This document shows positions 33,541 through 41,478 of a DNA stretch of 64,000 nt, piece by piece. The position numbers and the translations under genes were made by a program. Where the stretch lies: NCBI RefSeq assembly GCF_000720485.1, contig NZ_JOAX01000002.1, forward strand, positions 248,001 through 312,000. The letters run 5' to 3'. Source of the DNA: Streptomyces ochraceiscleroticus. GTDB taxonomy: Bacteria > Actinomycetota > Actinomycetes > Streptomycetales > Streptomycetaceae. A model generated the notes under the pieces. That model had not been told where the DNA came from. It did no database searches and was given only the letters and a program-made list of their open reading frames with translations. Position 1 is the stretch's first letter; each line of letters begins with the position of its first letter.

Positions 33541-34662
33541 GTGAGCGCAGCGGGCGGCGGCAACGCCATCTGGGGCCGCGCCGAGCAGCAGGACTTCCGC
33601 AGCCGGGTGCGCGGCTGCCTGCTGGGCGGGGCGATCGGCGACGCGCTCGGCTCGGGCGCCGCGCACGCCTCGCTCGACGCCCTCCGCCAGGCACACGGCG
33701 CTGAGGGCCTCACGGACTACGCCGTGGTCTTCGAACAGCGCGGCGCCATCACGGACGCCACCCAGCTCACTCTCTTCACCGTCGACGGCCTCATACGGGC
33801 CCAGGTGCGCCGTGACACCGGCGCCTGGCACCCGCCCACCGACCTGTACCGCGCCTACCGGCGCTGGGCCGTCACACAGCACGACTGGGGCCCGGACGAG
33901 CGCCGTACCGACGACGGCTGGCTGGCCCGCGAGGAGTGGCTGTACGCCCGCCGCGACCCGGCCCGCGAGTGCCTCTCCGGCCTCGGTGACGGCGTCATGG
34001 GCACCCTGGACGCGCCCCGCAACCCGCAGGCCAACGGAGGCGGCGCGGTGATGCGCTCGGCCCCCTTCGGGCTGCTGGTCGGCTGGGAGCCGCAGCTCGT
34101 CTTCCAGCTCGCCGTGGAGTGCGCGGCACAGACCCACGGCCACCCCACCGGCTATCTCGCGGCCGGCGCGCTCGCCGTCATCACCCACTCCCTCGCCCGC
34201 GGCGAGGACCTCGACAGCGCTGTCCAGAAGGCGCTGGCGCACTTGGCAACCCGCCCCGGCCACGACGAGACCACCGACGCGCTCAAGCGGGCGCTGGGCG
34301 CCGTACGGCAGGGCATGCCGACCCCCGCCCGGGTCGAGGCACTGGGCGAGGGCGGACATGCCGGCAGCGCGCTGGCCATCGCCGTGTACTGCGCGCTGGT
34401 CGCCGAGGACATCCGGCACGGGCTGCTGCTCGCGGTCAACCACGGCGGCGCCTCCGACCTCACCGGCGCGATGTGCGGCAACCTCCTCGGCACGCTGCAC
34501 GGCGAGACGGCGCTGCCGCCGGTCTGGCTGGTCGAGCTGGAGGGCCGCGCCACCGTCCTCCAGCTCGCCGACGACTTCGCCATGGAGATGACCCAGGGAC
34601 CGGCGCTCCACGGACCCGGCAACTCGGCACCGGGATGGCTGGCGCGGTACCCGAGGGCGTGA
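33541..34662 (+). CDS. ADP-ribosylglycohydrolase family protein, altered metal sites
   Basis: 373 residues from the GTG at 33541, with GGAGGG 5 nt upstream. The GTG sits in a duplicated block (AGGAGGGcacaGTG then AGGAGGGacacaGTG); the first copy gives only a 6-codon frame. The ADP-ribosylglycohydrolase fold is clear from GCLLGGAIGDALGSG and the C-terminal NHGGASDLTGAMCGNLLGTLHG. The canonical metal motifs are changed: TDDT reads TDAT (near residue 70) and GGDSDT reads GGASDL (near 300). The protein may therefore be a non-catalytic ADP-ribose binder or a divergent enzyme. It converges on the symporter. Confidence 0.85.
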   Translation: MSAAGGGNAIWGRAEQQDFRSRVRGCLLGGAIGDALGSGAAHASLDALRQAHGAEGLTDYAVVFEQRGAITDATQLTLFTVDGLIRAQVRRDTGAWHPPTDLYRAYRRWAVTQHDWGPDERRTDDGWLAREEWLYARRDPARECLSGLGDGVMGTLDAPRNPQANGGGAVMRSAPFGLLVGWEPQLVFQLAVECAAQTHGHPTGYLAAGALAVITHSLARGEDLDSAVQKALAHLATRPGHDETTDALKRALGAVRQGMPTPARVEALGEGGHAGSALAIAVYCALVAEDIRHGLLLAVNHGGASDLTGAMCGNLLGTLHGETALPPVWLVELEGRATVLQLADDFAMEMTQGPALHGPGNSAPGWLARYPRA

Positions 34663-34669
34663 GCCCGTA

Positions 34670-34726
34670 GCGCTGCTTCATGGGCCGAGCGCTGCCTTAC
34701 GGGCACAGCGCTGCCCTACGGGCACA
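34670..34726. repeat. Three 19-bp tandem repeats
   Basis: GCGCTGCCYTACGGGCACA occurs twice in tandem (34689-34707 and 34708-34726). A degenerate unit precedes them at 34670. They fill the gap between two convergent genes. Confidence 0.7.
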
Positions 34727-34773
34727 GCGGCGCCTCCCGGTTGCGGCGGCTGCGCGGGACTTCGTTGCGGCGA

Positions 34774-36327
34774 CTACACCGGCTTCTTCTGGTCCTGCCG
34801 AGCGGACTGCCCGGGTACGGCCAGTGCCGCCGCACCGGGACCGTCGTCGTCCCCGTCGGAGTTGATCCGGGCCAGTACCGCGTCCCGCTCCGGCGTGGCC
34901 TCCGGCTTCACCAGTCCGATCAGCACGAAGAGCACCAGCGAGACGGCGACCGGCGAGACGATCTGGATCTGCAGCGAGACGTCGGCGATCCCGTAGTTCG
35001 TCAGCCAGAACGCGAACAGGCCGGCTGCCCAGGAAGTCAGCGCCGCGATCGGCCCCGACCTGCGGAAGAGCGGCAGCATACCCAGCAGGAACGGGATCGA
35101 GATCGGCCCGACGAGTCCGGCCACCCACTTGATCACGACCGAGATGATGCCGGCGAAGGCCGGCGAGTTCACCTGCGTCGCGATCGCCATCGACAGGCCG
35201 AGGAAGGCGAGGGTGGACAGCCGCGCGGCCACCAGCCCCGCCCGGTGCGACCAGTCACGTGCCTTCGCCGAGACGGCCGGCGCGATGTCCCGGGTGAACA
35301 CCGCCGCGATGGCGTTGGCGTCCGACGAGCACATCGCCATCGTGTGCGAGAAGAAACCCACGATGACCAGGCCCAGCAGCCCGTGCGGCAGCAGCTGCTC
35401 GGTGAGCAGCGCGTACGAGTCCGACGCGTCCGGCTTCTCCGCCTTCACGAGCAGCGGCGCGACCCACATCGGGAAGAACAGCACCACAGGCCAGACGAAC
35501 CACAGTGCGGCCGACAGCAGTGCCGAGCGCCGCGCCTCACGGGCGCTGCTCGTGGCCATGTAGCGCTGCGCCTGGTTCCACATCCCGCCGCTGTACTCGA
35601 AGGTCTTGATGAACAGGTACGCGAGCAGGAACGTCAGCGTGTACGGGCCGACCGTCGGCTGGGTGTGGGTGTCCGGCAGCCGGTCCCACACCGTCCACAG
35701 CGCGCTGACGCCGCCCAGTTCGGACAGCACGGTCACCAGCATCGCCACGCCCGCCAGCAGCTGGATCACAAACTGCCCCAGCTCGGTGAGGGCGTCCGCC
35801 CAGAGCCCGCCGACCGTGCAGTACACGGCCGTGACCACGCCCGTGATCAGGATGCCCTGGTTGAGCGACACCCCGGTGAAGACGGACAACAGGGTCGCGA
35901 TCGCGGCCCACTTGGCGCCCACATCCACGATCTTCAGCAGCACGCCCGACCAGGCGAGCGCCTGCTGGGTGGGCAGGTTGTATCGGGTCTTCAGGTATTC
36001 GAGTGGCGAGGCGACGTGCAGCCGGGAGCGCAGCCGGTTCAGCCGGCCGGCGAAGAGCCTGGCCCCGATGGCGATGCCGATCGCGATGGGGAAGGACCAG
36101 GTGACGTACGAGGTGATGCCGTACTGGTAGGCGATGCCCGCGTACCCGGTGAACATCACGGCGCTGTACCCGGACATGTGGTGCGAGATGCCGGACAGCC
36201 ACCAGGGCATCCGGCCACCCGCGGTGAAGAAGTCGCTCACGTTGTCGACGCGTTTGTGCGACCACACGCCGATGGCGACCATGACGCCGAAGTATCCGAT
36301 GAGCACAGTCCAGTCGAGACCGTTCAT
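34774..36327 (-). CDS. Sodium/solute symporter (SSS family)
   Basis: 517 residues from the ATG at 36327, preceded by GGAGGGG. About 13 membrane helices are predicted. Typical SSS features are the DFFTAGGRMPWWLSGISHHMSGYSAVMF motif in TM1-2, the GGLWADALTELGQFVIQLL segment, and a hydrophilic C-terminal tail. It imports a small organic solute with Na+. The substrate class is not clear; solute:sodium carboxylate or sugar transport is possible. It is monocistronic, preceded by a 383-bp gap and followed by the 19-bp repeats. Confidence 0.92.
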   Translation of the reverse strand: MNGLDWTVLIGYFGVMVAIGVWSHKRVDNVSDFFTAGGRMPWWLSGISHHMSGYSAVMFTGYAGIAYQYGITSYVTWSFPIAIGIAIGARLFAGRLNRLRSRLHVASPLEYLKTRYNLPTQQALAWSGVLLKIVDVGAKWAAIATLLSVFTGVSLNQGILITGVVTAVYCTVGGLWADALTELGQFVIQLLAGVAMLVTVLSELGGVSALWTVWDRLPDTHTQPTVGPYTLTFLLAYLFIKTFEYSGGMWNQAQRYMATSSAREARRSALLSAALWFVWPVVLFFPMWVAPLLVKAEKPDASDSYALLTEQLLPHGLLGLVIVGFFSHTMAMCSSDANAIAAVFTRDIAPAVSAKARDWSHRAGLVAARLSTLAFLGLSMAIATQVNSPAFAGIISVVIKWVAGLVGPISIPFLLGMLPLFRRSGPIAALTSWAAGLFAFWLTNYGIADVSLQIQIVSPVAVSLVLFVLIGLVKPEATPERDAVLARINSDGDDDGPGAAALAVPGQSARQDQKKPV

Positions 36328-36710
36328 GCCCCCTCCAAGGGGTCCGCCTTGTGAACGTGCAAGAACGCAAACGCACTTCGCCTCGGCGGCGCCCCCGTGC
36401 GGGAGTGGGGACTTCCGGGATTGAACCGTTGGCACGGTGCCTGGTCAAGGGGGCCCGTAGGTCACGGATGTGAACCTGGGTCACCTAACCGAACGATTTT
36501 ACTTTCTCTTGACCCCACGCCTCGTTGTCGTGCCTACGACGGCGCCCGCACCATGAACGGACACTTCGCCAGGCTCAACACAGCAAATCCGCACAGAAAA
36601 AAGCACCACACGGGAGCGGGATCCCGTGCGGTGCAGGAGGGGAGGTCGTATACGGAGCCACCCGACGGTTCGTACGACGCGTCGCATGACGGGCCGTAGG
36701 CGGAAGGGCG
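36328..36710. other. Gene-free region upstream of symporter
   Basis: 383 bp. The right half holds the aminotransferase terminator at 36603-36634. The left half (36328-36600) presumably holds the symporter promoter, with an AT-rich patch near 36495-36510. No credible reading frame was seen. Confidence 0.5.
36603..36634 (-). terminator. Intrinsic terminator of aminotransferase
   Basis: GCACCACACGGGA pairs with TCCCGTGCGGTGC with a single mismatch and a 6-nt loop. On the minus strand it is followed immediately by CTTTTTTCTG. It is the only textbook Rho-independent terminator with a T-run in the window. Confidence 0.85.
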
Positions 36711-37979
36711 TCAGCGAAGGGCCGCGCCCAGTCGCCGCAGACCTTCCCGGATCTCCTCCGGGGAGTGCGTCACGAAGGACAGCCGCATGGTCGCCGCGTC
36801 GGCCTGCCCTGCGAAGAACGGCGCCCCCGGGACGTACGCGACGTCGTGCTCGACCACCGACGGCAGCAGCTCCGTCGCGTCGTACCCGGCCGGCAGCTGC
36901 GCCCACACGAACATGCCGCCCGTGGGACGGTTCCAGCGCGAGCCCTCCGGGAGCGCGTCGCCCAGCCCCGCGAGCAGCGCGTCCCGCCGCTCGCGGTACG
37001 CGACCTGCACCCGGCCCAGGTGCGCGGCCAGGTCGGCGTGCGCCAGGTAGTGCGCCGTCGCTGCCTGGTCGATCGTCGAGGTGTGCAGGTCGGCGGCCTG
37101 CTTGGCGATCACGCAGGCGCGCCGCAGCGCGGCGGGCGCGCGCAGCCAGCCCAGCCGCAGCCCCGGCGCCATGATCTTGGAGAACGAGCCGAGCAGCGCC
37201 GTACGGTCCTCGGCGCCCGGGAAGGTCGCCACCCACGGCACCGGCTCGCCCTCGAAGCGCAGCTCGCCGTACGGGTCGTCCTCCACGATCCACAGCCCGC
37301 GGCGCGCCGCCACCGCACCGATCGCGGCGCGGCGCTCGGCGGGCAGCGTGCGCCCGGTCGGGTTCTGGAACGTCGGCACGGTGTACAGCAGCTTCGGCCG
37401 CTCCCGCGCGACGATCTCGTCCAGCGCCTCGGGGTCCAGCCCGTCGTCGTCGCACGGCACGGACACCACCCGGGCGCCCGCGAACGAGAAGATCTGCAGC
37501 GCCGCGAGGTAGCAGGGCGCCTCCACCACGACCGTGTCGCCCGGCTCCAGCAGCGCGGTCGACAACAGGGTGAGGCCCTGCTGCGAGCCGGTGGTGATCA
37601 GCAGGTCGTCGGGGCCGGTGGCCAGGCCGCGCGCGGTCGCCCGCCCGGCGACGATCCCGCGCAGCGCCGGGTCGCCCTCGGTGGTCGAGTACTGCAGCAC
37701 CTGCTGCGGACGGTCCGCCAGTACGTGCCGGAAGGCGTCGGCGATGCCCTCCGCGTCGAACAGCTCCGGCGCCGGCAGCCCGCCGGCGAACGAGATCACC
37801 TCGGGCCGCGCGGTCAGCGCCAGGATCTCCCGCACGGGCGAGGCCCCGGTCCGCGACGCCCGCCCGGCGAGCTCCGGAACGGGCGCTGCGGTTACGGAGC
37901 CGGCGGCGAAGTCGGCGGTCGTGGCCAGGGATACGGCCGTGGAGACGGTCGTGGCAGTGGCGGATGCGGCTCCGGGCAT
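36711..37979 (-). CDS. PLP-dependent aminotransferase, class I/II
   Basis: 422 residues from the ATG at 37979, with GGAG 9 nt upstream; the GTG at 38009 has none. Fold type I features are ISFAGGLPAPELF, YSTTEGDPALRGIVAGR, TTGSQQGLTLL, the PTFQNPTGRTL segment, and the PLP lysine in GSFSKIMAPGLRLGW. It resembles the LysN/2-aminoadipate and MocR-derived aminotransferases but lacks an N-terminal GntR domain. The first 30 residues are Ala/Thr-rich and may be unfolded. It transfers an amino group between an amino acid and a 2-oxoacid in the cytoplasm. It is monocistronic. Confidence 0.93.
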   Translation of the reverse strand: MPGAASATATTVSTAVSLATTADFAAGSVTAAPVPELAGRASRTGASPVREILALTARPEVISFAGGLPAPELFDAEGIADAFRHVLADRPQQVLQYSTTEGDPALRGIVAGRATARGLATGPDDLLITTGSQQGLTLLSTALLEPGDTVVVEAPCYLAALQIFSFAGARVVSVPCDDDGLDPEALDEIVARERPKLLYTVPTFQNPTGRTLPAERRAAIGAVAARRGLWIVEDDPYGELRFEGEPVPWVATFPGAEDRTALLGSFSKIMAPGLRLGWLRAPAALRRACVIAKQAADLHTSTIDQAATAHYLAHADLAAHLGRVQVAYRERRDALLAGLGDALPEGSRWNRPTGGMFVWAQLPAGYDATELLPSVVEHDVAYVPGAPFFAGQADAATMRLSFVTHSPEEIREGLRRLGAALR

Positions 37980-38339
37980 GGTGGCTGGCTCCAATCGCTC
38001 GTCTCGCACTCACGTCGTTAACCGGCGTTAGCTGCAAGGTGCAGGGAGCTTATGTCTCCGGACGTACGGCTCGCACAGTTATCCGCATTGTGGGCACTCC
38101 TGGGTGTTCCTGCCTGCGCCAACTGCCGCCGGGCGGCGCGTCGTCGGGGAGGCGTGACGCCGGACCGGCGGGAAGGCCGAGCCCCCTCGGCCGGGACGGC
38201 GATCCAGTCGAGAGGGCTCGTTGCGGTGGTGCGGTGTGGTGAGGCGATGGAGTTGTAGAACTGTGGAGTTGTAGAGATGTGAGGCTGTGCGGATTTGGGT
38301 GCGGAATCTGAACTTCTGAGGGGCTGGACGACGGGCCGC
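37980..38339. other. Gene-free region with 12-bp direct repeat
   Basis: 360 bp between the aminotransferase start and the DUF397 stop. It contains TGGAGTTGTAGA twice (38248 and 38264, 16-bp period). A TAACG-rich stretch near 38016-38032 (GTTAACCGGCGTTAG) may be an operator for the aminotransferase. No gene was seen. Confidence 0.5.
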
Positions 38340-38549
38340 TCAGGCCACGTCGTACGAACCGGCGCCGACCTCCGCCACGAACGTGCTCCAGGCGGCGGTG
38401 TCGAACGTCAGGCGGGGACCGTCGGGGTCCTTGGAGTCGCGCACCGCGATGGCCTCGGTCGTCGGGACGGCGATCTCCACACAGGCGCCGTTGCCACCGG
38501 AGTACGAGGACTTCGTCCAGGAAAATGCGGAATTGGGCTTGGTTGCCAT
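38340..38549 (-). CDS. DUF397 domain protein
   Basis: 69 residues with the full DUF397 signature: FSWTKSSYSGGNGACVEIAVPTTEAIAVRDSKDPDGPRLTFDTAAWSTFV. Such small proteins pair with XRE regulators of the WhiJ/BldB-associated type in Streptomyces and influence development (established family context). The expected XRE partner lies upstream on the same strand, but 254 bp away rather than adjacent. GGAG is 5 nt before the ATG. Confidence 0.93.
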   Translation of the reverse strand: MATKPNSAFSWTKSSYSGGNGACVEIAVPTTEAIAVRDSKDPDGPRLTFDTAAWSTFVAEVGAGSYDVA

Positions 38550-38803
38550 GTTTACTCCGACTCACTCTGGGTTGCCGCGACTTGGCGCGGATTCGGTATG
38601 CATGACGCTACGCGCCAACATCACCGACGCCAGAGGGGTGTCACTCATTCGTATGGCATATTCCTTGATCTCTTTTCAAGGAAACCGGCCCAGGTGTACC
38701 GTGCCCACTTCCGATCCGGAATTCGCTATTCGGCCGCCTTGCGGGCCGTTTCCCGCCAGGTGAAGTCCCGCCGGGCCGGCTCATTCGCCGCCCGGCCCGC
38801 GCC

Positions 38804-39670
38804 TCACCTCGTGCTGTCGGCATGCCGCTTGGCGGCCTCGGCGATGAACTCCCGGCTCTGGTCGGCGTTGAGCGCCTGGGCCCGCAGATGCTCGTACATG
38901 ATCGTGTACTTGTGCACGTCGTTGGTCTTCTCCAGGTACAGGTCGCTCGTGACGCCCTCGATGTAGACCACGCTGGAGTCGGCCGCGTCGTCGAACTCCA
39001 GGATTGAGAACGTCCCCGACATCCCGGCGTGCGCACCCGTGTCGTACGGCAGCACCTGGACCGTCACATGCGGCAGCTTGCTGACCTCCACGAGGTGTTC
39101 GAGCTGCTCGCGCATGATGAGGTGGCTGCCCACGACGCGACGCAGCGCGCTCTCGTCCAGCACGACCCACAGCCGCAGCGGGTTGTGCGGATCGCTGACC
39201 CGCTCCTGACGCCGCATGCGGACCTGGATGCGCTTCTCGAGCTGGTCCGGCGCCAGCTCCGGGACGGTCCCCGGGATCACCGCCTCCGCGTAGCCGGGCG
39301 TCTGCAGCAGACCCGGCACGAGCAGCGATTCGTACACCCGCAGCGAGGCGGCCTCGGTCTCCAGGCCGATGTAGACGCTGTACGGGATGTCGCCGAAGGC
39401 GTGCCACCAGCCTTGCTGGCGCGAATCCTTCGCCATCTGCATCAGCGAATCGACGATGCGGTGATCCTCGACTTCGTACACCCCGCAGAGGTCTCGGACG
39501 TCGCGCTGGCTGATGCTGCGGCGGCCGTTCTCAAGCCTGCTGATCTTCGATTGCGAGACCAGCAGCCGCTCCGCGACCTCCTCCGCGGTCATGCCCTTGA
39601 GCTCCCGGAGCCTGCGCAGCTCCTGGCCCAACCGGCGTCGCCTGACGGTGGGATTCACATTGGACGCCAC
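38804..39670 (-). CDS. XRE-family regulator with DUF5753 (Scr1/WhiJ type)
   Basis: 288 residues from the GTG at 39670, with GGAGG about 9 nt upstream. The N-terminal helix-turn-helix is RRLRELKGMTAEEVAERLLVSQSKISRLENGRRSIS. The C-terminal DUF5753 domain includes YIGLETEAASLRVYESLLVPGLLQTPGYA and a ligand-like pocket segment ending LYLEKTNDVHKYTIMYEHLRAQAL. These regulators typically work with a DUF397 partner, present here just downstream. The larger open frame upstream of 39670 is compositional. Confidence 0.92.
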   Translation of the reverse strand: MASNVNPTVRRRRLGQELRRLRELKGMTAEEVAERLLVSQSKISRLENGRRSISQRDVRDLCGVYEVEDHRIVDSLMQMAKDSRQQGWWHAFGDIPYSVYIGLETEAASLRVYESLLVPGLLQTPGYAEAVIPGTVPELAPDQLEKRIQVRMRRQERVSDPHNPLRLWVVLDESALRRVVGSHLIMREQLEHLVEVSKLPHVTVQVLPYDTGAHAGMSGTFSILEFDDAADSSVVYIEGVTSDLYLEKTNDVHKYTIMYEHLRAQALNADQSREFIAEAAKRHADSTR

Positions 39671-40477
39671 GGGACGTGCACCTCCGGCTCCGGACTGCTG
39701 TTTTTTCCTGTTCAGCAGATTGCCACCACTGGTCGGCGCCGCGCTGGGAAATGGCCGGACAAGGTGGGCACGGGTACGAGACGTCCTACGGGATGCGCCG
39801 GGCCGGACGGCGCTCGCTGCGACGTACGGGCGGATACCGGGAGCGCGTACGGGCGTGTACGGGGCGTGTGCGCGAGCGCGCACGGAAGCGGAAGCGGAAC
39901 CGGCGTGCGGGGTCTGGGCCGGAGGAGCCGGGGCGGGGGCCTGGAAGGCGGTGTGCGGCCCGTACGCGCCCGCTGGGGAGCCGCGGGAGCGCCGTTTGGG
40001 GCGCGGGCCGACAGGCGGTCCGGTGGGGCCGGGAAAGGGCGCAAAGGGGCGCGGGGTGGTGGGCTCGCCGTCGTCCAGAACGGCAGGTCCACCACCCCGC
40101 GCTTGGTGCGGCTCCCGGACGGGATCTGGGGACGGTGCTGCGGTGTGTTGCCGGGTGCTGCGTTACCGGCTGTTCGGCCGCCGGGTACTGCGTGTTGGCG
40201 GCCGGTTCGGCACCGGGCGCTACGTTGTCGGTACTGCGGTCGTGCGGAAGGGGTGCTGCTGCGGACGGGAGGGGTCCGGCAGGCAGTCGTCGCGCGCTGC
40301 TGCCGCGCGAACGCTGCTCGTGCCGGTGCCGCCCTGGGGTCGGCGGCGTCCTGCTGCTGTCCCGTCCTGTGAGGTGCGTCCGGTTCCTGTCCGTCCCGGT
40401 CCTGTCCGCCCCGGGAATCCGTCCGTACCGGGGCGTTGTCCGCCCGGTTCTGTCCGTACCGGGGTGCTTCCGTCCGG
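39671..40477. other. 0.8-kb gene-free structured region
   Basis: 807 bp with no credible gene, although several long frames run through it. It contains a 54-nt composite hairpin (40049-40102). Degenerate short repeats follow, with about six copies related to GGTRCTGCG between 40130 and 40260. Units related to CCTGTCCGTMCCGG lie between 40380 and 40470. The frames across it lack family features. It may be decayed coding sequence, a long regulatory region or an ncRNA. Confidence 0.6.
40049..40102. other. Composite hairpin in gene-free region
   Basis: GCGCGGGGTGGTGG (40049-40062) pairs with CCACCACCCCGCGC (40089-40102), a perfect 14-bp stem. An inner GCCGT/ACGGC stem lies inside the loop. It could be a distant terminator of the GPP34 gene or part of an RNA. 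Confidence 0.65.
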
Positions 40478-41239
40478 CTAACGGGCGCCGACGCGGGCCA
40501 TGCTGCCCCGCATTGGCTGTGCCGGAACGCCTGGCGTCCCGTCCGTGGCCCGGGCGGCCGGCTGCCGGCCGGCTCCGGGGCCGGGCCCCGCTGCCGTTGC
40601 GCGCCTCGGCTGCGCCGCGACGCCGTTCTGCACGTCCATGACGGCGTGCGCGACCAGCCCGCCCATGGGGTCGTGCCGGATGAGATCCCGGAGGCGGGAG
40701 CGCGATGAACGCCCCTCGTTACCGGGGTAGAGGTGCTTGCCGAGGCCGACCGCGTGGGCCAGTGCGGCGAGCGCCGCGGTCCGCGGGTCCGGTGGTACGC
40801 CGGTGCGGATCGCGTTGTCCAGCCGGGCCCTGATTTCCCGGCTGATGGCCGTGTCCGTCGCTTGGTAGCGAGTCGTCGGCAGCACCCCGCACATCTGACC
40901 CGCCACGGCATGCACCATGCCGCACCGCTCCAGATGCGTGAGGTAGGTCTGGCGCAGCCCCAGCCGGGGCCCGCCGATCCAGTGGACCGCGCGCACCGGG
41001 CTGCCGCGCCGTCGCAGCAACTCGAGCGCCGAATCCAGTGTCGGATCTCCAGTCGGCCGTGGCATCACCACGGCGATACGATCCCCGTCAGGGGCTATCC
41101 GTCCTGCCAGAGCCAGCTCTACTAGCTGGGCCCCGGCCAGGCCGAGGTCGAGCGACTGCGGCTGCGCTGTGGTTCCCGTGGCCGGGTCCAAAGCGAGCAG
41201 CAGAAGCTCCTCCGGAATTGTTCTGCGGCTCCTGCCCAT
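40478..41239 (-). CDS. GPP34 (GOLPH3/Vps74-like) family protein
   Basis: 253 residues from the ATG at 41239, with GGGGAGG 5 nt upstream. GPP34 features are the N-terminal IPEELLLLALDPATG and the AGAQLVELALAGRIAPDGDRIAVVMPRPTGDPTLDSALELL segment. A RRRGSPVRAVHWIG segment and a helical C-terminal half with RSRLRDLIRHDPMGGLVAHAVMDVQNG follow. In eukaryotes the fold binds phosphoinositides at the Golgi. In actinomycetes the role is unknown. The last 50 residues are Pro/Ala/Gly-rich. It is divergent from the carboxypeptidase; a second member lies at 55783. Confidence 0.85.
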   Translation of the reverse strand: MGRSRRTIPEELLLLALDPATGTTAQPQSLDLGLAGAQLVELALAGRIAPDGDRIAVVMPRPTGDPTLDSALELLRRRGSPVRAVHWIGGPRLGLRQTYLTHLERCGMVHAVAGQMCGVLPTTRYQATDTAISREIRARLDNAIRTGVPPDPRTAALAALAHAVGLGKHLYPGNEGRSSRSRLRDLIRHDPMGGLVAHAVMDVQNGVAAQPRRATAAGPGPGAGRQPAARATDGTPGVPAQPMRGSMARVGAR

Positions 41240-41256
41240 CCATGCCTCCCCGCGTG

Positions 41257-41290
41257 GATGAATGACAGGGTGACCCCTCTCACATTCATC
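41257..41290. promoter_or_regulatory. Inverted repeat between GPP34 and carboxypeptidase genes
   Basis: GATGAATG (41257-41264) and CATTCATC (41283-41290) form 8-bp perfect arms with an 18-bp spacer. It lies just upstream of the GPP34 gene, in the divergent promoter region. Confidence 0.45.
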
Positions 41291-41478
41291 TGTCGAGAGT
41301 GCCTGGGTGATTCGGCAGGGAACCGGTAGGTATGTCGTTCTCGTCTACTGCGAGGGCGACAGCCTCTGAGGGCGGGGCGCGAGCCCCGGACCGCGCGGCG
41401 GCGGCGCCGCGCTTCTCGCACACAGGACACTTGGCAACACTGGGCAGATCAGCAGCGCGACGTATGAAGGAGATACCG

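Noticed and set aside
38550..38660. A 28-codon minus-strand frame before the DUF397 gene
   Set aside because: It is too short and lacks a ribosome site; it is more likely leader sequence.
39712..40911. A 399-residue minus-strand frame crossing the gene-free stretch
   Set aside because: It overlaps the GPP34 gene in another frame and consists of Arg/Pro/Ala-rich low-complexity sequence without a domain.
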